Origin: Chinchilla lanigera
Taxonomy: Eukaryota > Chordata > Mammalia > Rodentia > Chinchillidae
Direction of reading: 5' to 3'
Assembly: GCF_000276665.1 (NCBI RefSeq)
Contig: NW_004955402.1
Location: 8,047,472 to 8,111,471 of the forward strand
DNA length: 64,000 nt
Of the stretch, positions 10,355 through 21,507 are shown piece by piece (the first letter of the stretch is position 1; the number at the start of each line of letters is the position of its first letter). The translations under genes were made by a program, and so were the position numbers. The notes under the pieces are model-generated. The model made no database searches and was not told the DNA's origin. It saw only the letters and a program-made list of their open reading frames with translations.

Positions 10355-10830
10355 TATTGGGAAGATATCTAAATATGTGGGTTGGATCATAAAAGCAAAT
10401 TTAAAACACAGAGTAAAATTTTGAAAGCAAGAGAGAAAGATTTCCAAGTGCCTAAAATAGAGCAGGGGTCTCCAAAGTTGAAAGAGAGGTGAAGATGTAG
10501 GGTGCAGGTCTCAGACCCTGGGGTGGAGTTCTGTAAGGGTGCTGGAAATCTTTGCCCAGTAGCTTGGCAGTATAACTGAAAAGCACGCTATCCATGCTAA
10601 GGTAGTAGAATAGAATAAAAGACTGTGAAACACCAAGACTTCCATAGGTAGATGTGCAGGCCACATTTGGGGATGTTTGTTCATGGCCCTACTTTGCAGA
10701 CTCCAATTTGTTCTGATCTTGCCACTCAGGATGACCTCCACGTCAGCTTCCAGAAAACTGCGTTTCCCTTTATTCCCTGAGATGTTTCACTTATCCTGTA
10801 CTCTCTGACCATTAATGTTTTTTGCAATCT
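10355..10830. other. Unique sequence
   Basis: No recognised repeat or gene. Two overlapping minus-strand frames of 70-76 codons lack any coding feature. Confidence 0.45.
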
Positions 10831-11660
10831 TGTGTCCCTAATCTGACAGAAACCTTTTATTTTATAACTCCAAATATTGTTTCTGCTCTATTTTCTTTCC
10901 CCTCTGGACCTTCAGTTGTATGTATGTTGGTATTTTCATCATTTTCCGTACAGCATTTATATGTGTTTTCCATAATTTCCACATTCTTGGCTCTCTTTCT
11001 TTCTACTTATATGTTTTTTGAATGGCCTATCTTTCAATTTTGTAAGTTTCTTTTATATATCTGCTGGTAATTAAACAAGTGAATTCTTCAATGTAGTTGT
11101 TGAATCTTTTCAGGTCTATAACTCTTGTTTGATTATTTTTCTGGTTGTCTTGAAAAATTTTCCATCTCCTCATTTATTGTTTTGAAACATTAATGACAGA
11201 TTTGTAAAATTCCATCCCTGATAATTCCAATAAATTTGTCTTCTGTGTTTATATTTATTGCTCATTTTTCTTTGAATCCTATTTCTTGGTGTGCTTGGTA
11301 TTTTTTATTGAATGTTGGGCATTGTGTAGGCACTGTGTAGGGCATTGTGTAGGGCATTGCAGAGGCTTCAGATTATTGTCTACCTCGCAGGTAGGAAAAA
11401 TGGTGGATGATCATCTTAATCCAATCCAAGACTAAGCTGACTGCAGATCAGATTGCATGTCCCTGTTTTTGTCTCTGTCTTTCTCTCTGTCTGTCTCTCT
11501 CAATTCTATATCTGATTTGTCATCACTCCTAGTGTTTAGCCCACCAGATTCAGATCCTAGCATATCTGTTAAAGTCATTTTAATTGATACTGGATTCTAC
11601 AAAAAGGCCAAAGATCAAACGAAACCCAATTTACAGCAGGGATTTACTTATTAGAAGACT
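10831..11660. repeat. Probable old L1M-related fragment
   Basis: A long T-rich stretch with phrases such as 'TTTATTGAATGTTGGGCATTG' and 'AATTCCAATAAATTTGTCTTC' resembles antisense internal or UTR sequence of old L1M elements. It contains a small tandem repeat at 11318-11362. The assignment is from overall resemblance only. Confidence 0.35.
11318..11362 (+). repeat. Short tandem repeat, ~12-bp unit ×4
   Basis: Four imperfect copies of GGGCATTGTGTAG, ending in a degenerate GGCATTGCAG. Likely local slippage. Confidence 0.7.
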
Positions 11661-12239
11661 TATTCCTCTGCATTTGTGACTGTATTTATATATCCCCCAT
11701 GACTACTTTAAGCTTTGACTATCATTAGAATCCAATAAGCAGCTTTAAAAATTGCCCAGGCTCAGATTCCTCCCAAAGACCAAATGAATTAGCATCTTGT
11801 GGAAGCGGGACTCAGCATCCATATTTTGCAGCATCCTCCAGGTAGTCCCAGAGGGCAGCCCGGGTTGAACGGCACTGCTCTGGACTTCCAGAGGCACTGT
11901 GGTGGGGTTGGTTTCTGCGGAGTGATGGAAAGCAGATCATAGCCACATAGTCCTGTAATCTGAAGTGTAGGGGATGAATTCACTCAAAATGGTGCCTGAG
12001 CTTTTGCCAAAGCTCAGGGCTCTGAAGGAGATGCTTTCATCTTATTTGCGACCCTGCATCTACTTTCAATTGGTTCGAATCTTGGAGGAGAGGGAAAGGA
12101 AGTGTTACTTACTGTACCTAACTTAAAATCTCACATTTTGATGCCCCAGCTGTGTAGCCTTGGGGAACAGATAAGGACTGAGAGTCTTGGGTGGTTCTGA
12201 ACAGTGGCTTTAGGAAGAGAGGACACACAGGAACCTAAT

Positions 12240-12690
12240 CTTGGTGGCCTCCGATGCGCGCAGACTCTGATGAATGGAACGGACTACTGTAGGGCAAGCG
12301 TATGTTACAGTGCCCTCCCCACCCATGGAAAACGCTGGCTGTCGGACATTCCAGTGAGCGCGCACAGGTGCAGCAACATTGCAACTGAAGAGCGCAAAGT
12401 CTTTCCGAAGACAGGTCTTTCAAGTATCAGGATGTAGAGCAAACTTTTCTCAGTCTCTCAGCTGGTGCACAGACCATGGCATTCAACTAAAAACAGTACC
12501 TGCAGGCTTGGCTACATCAGCTCCCCGGCTTGCAGCTGGTGACGTTCCTCAGGGGACTGTCCTTGGGCTGCCTGAGCCACCTTACCACGGGGGAGGCCGA
12601 CAGAGCCTGGGAGTTGCAGGAGCGCACCCACGCGGCTCTTTTCCCGAGAGACCGGCGAACACCAAGTCCCCGAGAGTTCAGGAGGAGGCT
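12240..12690. promoter_or_regulatory. CpG-enriched patch, possible regulatory element
   Basis: I count about 20 CpG dinucleotides in 450 bp, for example GATGCGCGCAG near 12253 and CACCCACGCGGC near 12625, in a region otherwise nearly free of CpG. No TATA box or convincing first exon is visible. It could be a small unmethylated regulatory element, or a younger unrecognised insertion not yet depleted of CpG. Confidence 0.3.
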
Positions 12691-13073
12691 GGATCTTTAG
12701 CTGAAATTATCCCTTTTCTTGCCTTTGCGCCATCCTGCTTTCTCTGTCCCCTCTCTTCTGGAAACACTTGATTCATAAACCACTAATATTCAGGATTTCT
12801 TTTTTCTGAAATTATCTAAACTAAGAGAATACATTAAAAAGAATCAATGAAAAGAAAGAAAAGAGGTGAAAGAAACTAGGCTCTGGGATCAGCCGACTGT
12901 AGTAGCCCATGCATTAGCGATGGAAAGGGACTGTCTACCATAGAAGGTGAAATCAAATCTACCTAAGAAATTTTGAAAAAAAGAAGAAATTAAAATACTG
13001 GTGATAAACCCCATTACTGCAGAAAGATACATGGTAAAAATGAAATGTTGACAATGGCTTAGAACCCCTGAAC

Positions 13074-13104
13074 CAGAGAGAGGGAGAGAAAGAGAGAGAG
13101 AGGG
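13074..13104 (+). repeat. (AG)n purine tract
   Basis: An imperfect AG/GGGAGA run about 30 bp long. Confidence 0.85.
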
Positions 13105-14203
13105 CATTGCCTTAGGATCATGTAGAGCTGTGGATTCTCTCTAGGTCCCCTGAAGTGCTAGATCCAGTAACATCAGTAGAAGTCAGTTCAGGATTCTTCT
13201 GACTGTGACTCTCTAGTTGAAGTGAAGGTGGGAACAGAGGAGAGACTTCCCTGAAAAGGCATGCTTTAATGCCCTGAGCATTTCCATAGGAAGAAAAGGT
13301 GGAATCAGTGCAAATAGTGCAAAACTAAAAATACCGTTTGCAAAAGAGATTGTGAAGGCTGTGTCACTTTTAGCAGAACCTCTGATGAGGTACGTTGGAT
13401 GTGTCCAATTTAGACAAAATTGGGCCTTACTGTTAATTAGTGACTGTTCCGGCCCAGTTTTAGAACCTTTGGAGCAAAATTCAATGCTATTTGTCAGTAT
13501 TATCAGGAAGTAATCCATCCTTTAAGCTAAGGGAGAGGGTTCAGTGGGCTGGCGCAGAGCTACCCTGAATGACTCTCCTGGCGGACCACAGGCTTGAGCG
13601 TTAAATGCAGATCACAAACTATGGGCGGTCAGGGGAAATCCGTCTCTATGACCTCACAGGTTTTCTGTTGAGGGACTTCTCTCAAGCATTTCTCCTGATC
13701 TTTTCCCCCATACGGGAGGAAAGAGGATCTTGGTAAGAGAGCGATGATCATCCATCCGCATTTCTTTGATGGACAGAGCTAATCTGTTGCCCTAGATTCT
13801 GTTCCCTTTGCTCTTTCTAGCCTAGACCAGAGAAAGGCAGTCTTGTGGTCTGCACCCCAAGCTTTCCCTCTCCTGGCTTGCTCAAGTTTTTGACTGCAGG
13901 GCAGAAAGTGTGGGTAAACTCTAGGACACATTCTGTTAATATTTTTATTTGTATTAAAAGCGACATTCTGATTTGCATTCTATTCACCTCTAAATGGGTC
14001 CAGAACTTGTGCAGGAAGGAGAGCGGTATGGTATGTCTGACACATTGAGAGCCCCCAATCCTAGATTTTGACTCTGCTCAACCTTGGTCTTCCAGTTTGA
14101 TTTCATAACTTGGTTTTCTGCCTACAATTTGGTTATTTTCTCTATACTATCTTGAAGTCACATCCTCTGCCAGTTGTCCTTATTACCATATTAGTGTTAA
14201 TAA

Positions 14204-14368
14204 ACTCTTTGTTTGTTTTGTTTTTTTGAGACAGGGCTTCACTGTGGAGTTCAGGCTGGCTTTGCACTCACCTTGTAGCCCAGGCTGGCCTTGAGCTAGT
14301 AGAGATCCTCCTGCCTCAGCTTCCCAAGTGCTGGGATTACAGACATGCACCATCACGCTTGGTAATCC
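14204..14368 (-). mobile_element. B1 SINE
   Basis: Reverse B1. The plus strand has TTTTTTTGAGACAGGGCTTC, then CAGGCTGG twice and AAGTGCTGGGATTACAGACA. Near-identical 12-bp duplications flank it: TAGTGTTAATAA at 14192-14203 and TAGCATTAATAA at 14369-14380. Confidence 0.92.
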
Positions 14369-14380
14369 TAGCATTAATAA

Positions 14381-16431
14381 TTAGACACAACTGTACTCTT
14401 TTTTTATCTGAAACAAAATTTACTAAAAATGACAGGGAATATTGACTTAAAGTAGAACAATGAATTTGGCTCATGTAAATGGAGGAAACAGATTTTGATG
14501 GGACAGATTTAGAACCATTCAGATATTAGACTTTGTGTAGATAAAACATTTATCTGTTTTGTTGATGTTCTTCACATTTTATTCAAAAGTTCGGTAGTCT
14601 AACGGCAGAGTACAAGATCACTGGATTAAATTCCAACAACAGTGTGGTTGTAAATTTTCATATCTATGACCAAAAGCAGGCTTAGGAATCTTCCTGAATG
14701 CTGGTCTTTGCTTTTCAGTTGGACTAACTTTTATTCCTTACGTCTGCATCCATCCCTTAAGGATAGCAAACTCTGCATAAAATATAGTTTTCAGTGCTCT
14801 TTTGTAACTTCTTATTTCCTTTCAACCTAGAAAGTGACTCATTTTTTTCATATTCAAGAAAAAAAATCATGCTATTAGGGGTTTTCATGTTCAAGAGAGC
14901 TTTAAAAGTTGCCGAAAGGCTCTTCATTTTCTCTTCCACTTGCTACATGCCAGTTGGGGGATGCTGCAGCCTAAGATTTCGTCTTTTCTCCAAATGTATT
15001 TTGAAGCATCAGATTCAATACTGTACATTTTTACAATTATGTGTTCTCAGACCTCCTTGTGTTTGATCAATTGGAATTCAATGAAAGGTGCTGGAATGAT
15101 CTTGCATTAATAAATAAGCGAAAAAAATCCATGAATTTATTTGATGCAGGGGACAATAATGAAGTATTGATTTAAGGAAGAACTGGTGACATAACTATAA
15201 GTAGATTTCTTTGCCTTTCAGCTATTGCTGTTACAGAAGCCAGGTTTCCCAGTGCAGAAATATCCAATTTCTGAGTTTTCTTTTCCACATGTTCAGCAGT
15301 GTTTCTTAGGACAAGGTCCAAGGAGTTTTAAAAAATAATGATGTTTCATTAGTCAGCCAACCACCCTCTTTGAAAGAGTGGCAAATTGGCTTTGTATCTT
15401 TTGAGATATCTATGTAGGATTTACCTTTAAAGACAGAAAAATGTTTCAGGGGCAAATACAACATAAGAACTGGTACATTTGGTTTTCTACCCAAGAGAAA
15501 CGAAAAGCTTGACAAATCCTTTGTCACTTACTAGTTATATTTTCAATTGAAAAGAAAATACAGATGAAAGCATTGTGGTTTCCTGCAAGTCATGAGCAAA
15601 GTATTTATCTAGGAAACACACTGTCTTTTGTCCAGGCATGAATCTTATTACTGTATTTTTGTCTTTTCAAATGTAAAAAGTAATGTAAAAAGTGCCAGTG
15701 TTTTAAGTGTCAGTGTATCTAAGAGTGAGAGATAATTTTGCATGCACAGTCTCAGGTAAACCTCATGCTCTTGACTTTCTTCATTTCAGTGGGCTTTGAA
15801 TTAATCAGAAAAGTGGATCACAGCTGTAACCGCCAAGTTGCAATTTGGGCAAAGAAGCTGTTTAGCTTTCATCTTGTAATCAGAGCTGACAGTCGAGAAA
15901 CATAAAGTACTGCTTTGCTCCTGAGTACTAATAGCGACCACCAGCAGAGTTCAAATATCCGTTTAAGACATGAGTCCATTTGGAGAACTATTCATGACTA
16001 ACTTCTAAGGGGAGTGAGCGAACGTGGAACATCAGGTATAAATCCCCACCCCTACTCATGTATTTAAGTGGTTTTGCTACATTTTTCCTCCCGAAACAGT
16101 GAGAATATTGCATCACTTTTTCCATTATATTTGGAAAAACTGGAAAACCAATACACCATAGAGTGGCTCCTGAACTCTCAATTTGAACAAATAAGGTGGG
16201 CATGTCTTTCTGTTTGGCATACTGTTAGAAGAGAGAAGTGCTTTTGTTTCCAGGAAGATTTTTCATTTGAATAGAGCCCAGTCACAGAAGTGGGTGGAAA
16301 TAATAGATGGCATTTTGTTAGAGAGCTGTAGCGATTAGTGTGAAGAAGTGTCTAAAGACAAGCCATCATATACATACTAACTAAATGCTTTAAGAAATTT
16401 AATTCAGTGACAGTGCAGTAATGACCAGTAT
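14381..16431. other. Unique sequence
   Basis: About 2 kb with no recognised repeat. 15780-15960 follows a splice-acceptor-like TTCTTCATTTCAG but has no sustained open frame. It may be conserved non-coding DNA. Confidence 0.45.
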
Positions 16432-16640
16432 AACACAGGGGCAAGAAATTAATACTTTGGGATCAAACAGAACCGAGTTCAAATCCAGACTCAAGCAATC
16501 ACTGGCTGGGTGACCTTTCAATAAGTTGCTTAACTTTCTTAACCTTTCTTTCTTCAGTTATAAAATAGGAATAGATAAAGTGTGGTTTTTCTTTTGTGAG
16601 GCAAGCATGAAGACTTTGCTTGACACAAAGCAGGAATGAG
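16432..16640 (+). repeat. MIR SINE
   Basis: Shows the order of MIR landmarks: 'GAGTTCAAATCCAGACTC' (B-box side), 'GGGTGACCTTTCAATAAGTT', and a final 'TTGACACAAAGCAGGAATG' part. An ancient mammalian SINE. Confidence 0.75.
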
Positions 16641-18479
16641 TTAAAATGTTATAAACAACAGTAATAAAAATATCAGCAAGAGTAAGGAACATAAAACGAT
16701 TGAAAAGAGGACTCTTGCCTTAGGGGCAGCAAGATTTATAGTGTTTGAAGATGCCAAGCTAAAAACAGCATTTGATTCAGGTTCCCTGGTGTGGGGAACT
16801 TGGGGTTGGGTATCATGGAACCTAGACTTCCATTCTTCCTCACCACCCTCACAGTGGTGCATTCTGGGACAGAAAACATGGCGACTGACTTCTGAGAAAC
16901 TAAAATGTTGGTGGCAAGGAGGAGTCACATGGACTGAAATCCTTAACTGAGGAGGGAAATGTGTTTGCTTGTGTCATTATCATTTATTTTTTATTTTTAA
17001 CTTCTCAAAGGGATAACTCCAAGGGGAGGGGGAAAAAGGTGATCAAAGAAAGGAAATAAATAACAACCTAAAGAAGAAATAAAAATAGATTTAAATTTTA
17101 CATTATGTGTCCTAGATGCTTTTAATGTTATATGTGGTAATTTAAAATGCAACGTGTGATATTTTAAAACATTTTGAATACAGCCATTGATTTTCTCCAG
17201 ATTTCTCAGGCTTGTGGAGCTGTTCAGAAATATACATTTTTAATAAGCACGCTAATAATCCCAACTTGAGTGTCCTCAGAACCTATTCTGAGAAACGTGG
17301 GCCAAGACTGAGTAGCAAGGCTGGGCAGCCTCATCTTCTCTGAGAGGTGGTCAGACGTGCAGAACAGTAAGTAGGCTCCTTCCAGAGCTAGCGAACCAGA
17401 ATCTGCCTTTGAGCAAGACCCCAGTGTTTTCTGCACACGGCACTCGGGGAAGCTCTGCTCCGGAAGCCCTTCCCGGATGGCCGAGGCAGGGGCCGCAGTT
17501 CCACAGTTGCAGAGGACCTGGTAGCCCCTGAACAGGGACAGTGAGCGGGTTTTCTTTCTTTCTTTTTTTTTTTTTTTTGCCCCTGAAAGAAATAGCTGAA
17601 GCTCTTCTAACTTTGAAGTCTTCAGGTTTTTCAGAATTGCTCTCACATCAGTTTCATCTAAGATTGCTTCTTTCTCCTCCTTACCGACTTTTCCAAGCTC
17701 TTTTTACTGCTTTGGTCTCATTTCAGCTTATGCACAGCCCCTCTTTGGAACAGAACAATGAATAACTCACTTGATACCTTGCTCTGCACCCGGAGACTCA
17801 CTGCTTCCCCTCCAGCCCACCCTTCCTGCCCTTCAGAGCTCGCCTCTCTGCTGCCTTCCCCTTTTTCTGCTAATGTTTTTGGTCTGGTTTATTATTTTAT
17901 TTCTGTTTTCAAAAACAAAAACTGTTTATGAGTAATTGAAAAACACCAAGCGAATGTGATTCCTCAGTCATGATGAAACAGACACTTGATAGGTGTTTCC
18001 TAAGTGAGATAGAAGAGAAAAACAGAAAATTTACACATTCATCAACAAATCATCAGGAACGCATCCACCGTGCTTGTGCGCATAGCACCGTGAGGATACA
18101 CGGTAAGAAGACAGCCTCTGCGGACAGTGCAGTGAGGATTTCACAGATATAGATTATAAAATAAAAGTAGCAACACAAAGCCTGAAAAGTTGAAGGGAAT
18201 CTGTCAAAATATAACCCCAAAATAATCTCTTTATTTTCTTTTCTCCTTATTTTTATTTCTGTCCTTTTTTTTTTAACCATCCACATCCTTTCTTTTTCTG
18301 ATTCATTTTCCTTTTCTTTGTTTCTGATACTCAATTTTTTCCTTACCAAGTAATAGCAAAAGAAGACATTGGCACTGATGCACTAGAAAGCAGTTTAGAA
18401 ATACACACCTTGGATTTTGATGTGGTAAACAGAGGCACTTCTCTCATTTGGAATACATAAAAATCTGAATTGAAAAACA
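16641..18479. other. Unique sequence with T-rich runs
   Basis: No gene recognised. It contains an A-rich stretch near 17040-17110 and a T run at 17562-17578 that is not attached to any recognisable SINE. Confidence 0.45.
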
Positions 18480-18588
18480 TCTTAGTGACTCATGAGGCCC
18501 TGTCTCAAGATAAGAAGTAAGAAGGGGTGGAGCTGTAACTCAGTGCAAAGGCCCTGAGTTCATTCCCAGTGCTCACCCCCCAAAAATC
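18480..18588 (+). mobile_element. Partial B1-dID composite SINE
   Basis: A B1-type right end ('GAGGCCCTGTCTCAAGATAAG') is followed directly by an ID-like half with a 'GAGCTGTAACTCAGTG' A-box region and a 'GAGTTCATTCCCAGTGC' B-box region. The order B1 then ID matches B1-dID dimers known from squirrel-related rodents. The left half of B1 is missing. Confidence 0.6.
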
Positions 18589-19689
18589 TGAATTGAGTGA
18601 ACGCAGTCCTCCGGATAGCCCCAGAGAAATGGATTTTTGTATTCTGCACTTTAAAATTCTTTGTGCAATACTTCTAAGGATTAAGGGAAAGCTCTAAGGG
18701 GACACTGTATTTTTAAACTGCAGCTGATTTATTAATATGATATTAACATAATATCTATACTCTTAATATTTTGGCAGCTCTTGTAAGAAACTTTTCTTAA
18801 GTGTATTTAAAGAAGTCAAGATATTTATGGCACAGGTGTATTCACTTTACTGTTTTCATGTAACATCTTTTTTGCCCAAAGAATACTCATAAAGGAGTTG
18901 AGAATGATAGGAAACATGGAGGAAAAAAAGAAAGAGAGTGTTTCTTTAAGGAGAAAATAAACAGTCTTGGTTTCATAGAAACAGATAAACTAAATCCCTT
19001 CTGATTCAGCTCCTGGAAAAGCAAATGGAATTCCTGGCTCTTGGGCAGGAAGGCAGGGACAGAGCCCAATCTGGTATATAGGGGAACTTCTCATGTTTCA
19101 TTTATTCTAAAGCACATTTCCTCCCCAGGTTTTATCCTCTCTAAATTATGATGCCTCTTACCTTGTATGGTTTGGTCTGTTTAATTGGCAATATTTTCCC
19201 CCTTTTCTAGCATTACATAAAAATGCTGCGGGTTACGCATAGTCGTTTCTGAGATTCAGTGAAACACCAATGTTGGGTGTTTTAAGTGATAGCTAGATAA
19301 TATTGCAGGCCCTGTCCAAAGTTTTCTAGGGTTCCAGGGCTCATCCTAGTTCAGAACAAAGTGACGTGAAGAATAGAACATTGCCACACTGCTGAGTCTT
19401 GTACCTGCCACAGAACCAAAGGATTCTACTCCTACTTCTCTGGCCACAGAATTCCAGTTTGTTCTGGTCCCAGGACTTGTAAAGGTGCTCATCTTTGGTT
19501 AAGTCTGTACCCAGTATGCTGTCAGCACACCTGAGGTGGGAGAAACTTTTGCTTGTCTGTACATCTTAAAGACGATGCTGAATGTTCATGCGTTGACTTG
19601 TTGCTTTTGTAACTCATACTCCGTGCCTCCCACAGTGGTAATTTTATGTTGGAAAAGCTCTCGTTTATATATTTTTCAAATAACCAGAA
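18589..19689. other. Unique sequence
   Basis: No recognised repeat or coding frame. Confidence 0.45.
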
Positions 19690-20354
19690 ACGTTGATACA
19701 ATTTAAACTGGGACGTAGAGGGTATACATCTAGCAAAGAAACTGTGGCATCACAGCTTATGTGTGCACCCCAATTTAGTAGCTGTTCCCAAGTTGTTTCC
19801 CCTGTGATTTTACTGGGAGGAAGAGAAATTTATTTGGTCCCTAGCACCCAATCCTTGGGATTCTCTATCTTTTTAGTTTAGCAATTTTGGGGATTATGGT
19901 AGTATCTCATTGTAATTTTAGTTTGCATTTGGCTAATGTGCTTATGTATATGCTTTTTTTTTAAATCAAAGAAGACAATTTATTCAAAGATGGGGAAGGA
20001 GGAAAAGATAGATGATAGACAGCTAATCTGGATAAATAGGGAGAATCCAAATGTGAATTGCTCTATTTATATACTCACTGGCCATTTAGAAATATATAAA
20101 TATGTGTTTGCCCAGGTAAATTTGTATATGTGTATGTTTTTGCTCCCACTCAAATCTTTTACTCATTTTTATATATATCTAGTTATAGTACTTGTTTTTG
20201 TGATTTTGTGGAAGCTATTTATAGATGTTCTCTTTCTGCTTTATGTGTGTCACTGTAAATATTTCCCTCCACCCTGTGGCTTGCCCTTAGCTCTGTTGGT
20301 GATAGCTTTTGGTGTAGTCCAATCTGTCACTTTTTCTCTTTGTGCTTAGTACTT
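19690..20354 (-). mobile_element. Old L1 ORF2 fragment, part 1 (interrupted)
   Basis: On the plus strand it reads as antisense L1 ORF2: 'TAGTATCTCATTGTAATTTTAG' near 19901, then 'TTAGCTCTGTTGGTGATAGC' near 20288. It continues after the younger insertion, at 21508. Many stops; it is a dead relic. The left boundary is approximate. Confidence 0.6.
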
Positions 20355-20368
20355 TTTAGATCTTATTT
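20355..20368 (+). repeat. Target-site duplication, left copy (14 bp)
   Basis: TTTAGATCTTATTT, repeated exactly at 21494-21507. It marks insertion of the younger L1 into the older one. Confidence 0.85.
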
Positions 20369-20399
20369 TTTAAAAAAAAATTTACTTTAAAAATTAAAA

Positions 20400-21110
20400 A
20401 AACTAATAAAACAACAATGAAGACCAAAGCAAAACAACAAAAACAATACAGGACCTCAAAACAAAATGATAGGAATTAACAACGGTTGCTACATTACCTA
20501 CTGTTATCTTCAACGAAGTTGCTCAGTCCACCAGATGTAAGGATGTAAGAGTGATCACACAATCAAACACAGTAACAAGTAATAAAAAAAAAACAACATT
20601 AGAAATGATGCAGAGCTTCACCATACAAGATGGTAGGGGTTCAACAATGGTTCTCATACTGCATATTGTTGTTTTCGGATCAGTCATTCTGATTACCAAA
20701 TTCAAGTGTGCAAAATTGGTCAAGAAAAAAGAAAATTTAAAGCACTGACTGTTCCTTTCAATAAACCACAGACACCAGCAATACACCTATCCCAGCTATC
20801 CTTGTACATACATATAAATTTTGTTTTTCATTAAAAAACCCAAAATAACAAAAACAAATACATAAACAAAACAGCACAGAGAACAATAAAAATGATACAG
20901 AATTTCAAAACATGGTGATAGGATACTAACAATGGTTGTTATATTACATAATGTCATCTTCAAAATGGTTGCACATATAACCAGATATAGGCATGCAAGA
21001 CTGATCAAACAATTACACATTAACAGTTCCTTTCAATAAACCAGCAGATAGATATTAGTAGCACAGTTATCCTAGCCATCCTGTGTACATGTATACATAT
21101 TTTTTCCCTC
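20400..21110 (-). repeat. Tandem units in L1 3' UTR (about three)
   Basis: Recurring landmarks on the plus strand are 'AACAATGG(T)TG/TCT' at 20481, 20646 and 20931, and 'TCCTTTCAATAAACCA' at 20753 and 21028. Spacing is about 165, 285 and 275 bp, so the units differ in length through internal gain or loss. The same units occur in the L1 at 55729-56708, so they belong to the L1 family and not to this locus alone. Confidence 0.75.
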
Positions 21111-21151
21111 TTCCTTTCTTCTTCCTCTCCCCTGCTTCATTCTATCATACC

Positions 21152-21405
21152 ACAGAGATATATGTGTGCCCACTTTTATAGCAGTGCAATTTGTCATAGC
21201 CACATCTTGGAAACAACCCAAATGTCCATCACCTGAGGAGTGGATAAAAAAGATATGGTCATTTTATGCAATGAAGTATTACTCAGCTATAAAGGAAGAT
21301 AAACTAGAAGACTTTATAGGTAAATGGACACAATTAGAGACCATACTCATTAGTGAAATAAATCAGATTCACATGTGTAGACATTGTATTTCCTCCCTAC
21401 TATAA
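21152..21405 (+). pseudogene. L1 ORF2 C-terminal fragment
   Basis: An open frame from 21166 to 21405 (79 codons) encodes the end of L1 ORF2p. It includes a WKQPKCPS-type motif, an EEWIKK motif and a KYYSAIK-type motif, all conserved in the ORF2 C-terminal region. The endonuclease, reverse transcriptase and Cys-rich parts are absent, so there is no function. It lies in the inverted half of the element. Confidence 0.85.
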
Positions 21406-21507
21406 GAACCTGAAAGAGTAAATAAAATCTGAAAGGTACAATAGATATTATGAAAGGGATAGAAACTGCTCAAATAGGAAGGAGCAACAGGGATTTAGAT
21501 CTTATTT

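Larger units (their letters stand above)
11661..14191. other. Unique sequence with a CpG-richer patch
   Basis: Mostly unrecognised sequence. It contains a purine-rich run at 13075-13104 (AG repeats) and a CpG-richer part at 12240-12690, listed separately. I see no repeat family elsewhere in the interval. Confidence 0.5.
20369..21493 (-). mobile_element. 5'-inverted (twin-primed) truncated L1
   Basis: The element consists of two opposed parts. Part one (20369 to about 21142) is L1 3' UTR in minus orientation. Read on the minus strand it goes from a purine-rich tract through three tandem units to a short A run at the target site. Part two (about 21150-21493) is plus-oriented and holds the ORF2 C-terminus plus the first part of the 3' UTR (ending GGAAGGAGCAACAGG). 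Joined in the right order the two parts are nearly contiguous when compared with the copy at 55729-56708. That is the expected product of twin priming. Exact 14-bp duplications flank the whole element. Confidence 0.85.

Noticed and set aside
14570..14640. tRNA-like phrase 'TCGGTAGTCTAACGG'
   Set aside because: No matching acceptor or T-arm was found within tRNA length.
20400..21110. Satellite array or CRISPR-like repeat
   Set aside because: Units are long, unequal and diverged, and they recur inside an L1 elsewhere, so they are L1 3' UTR units.
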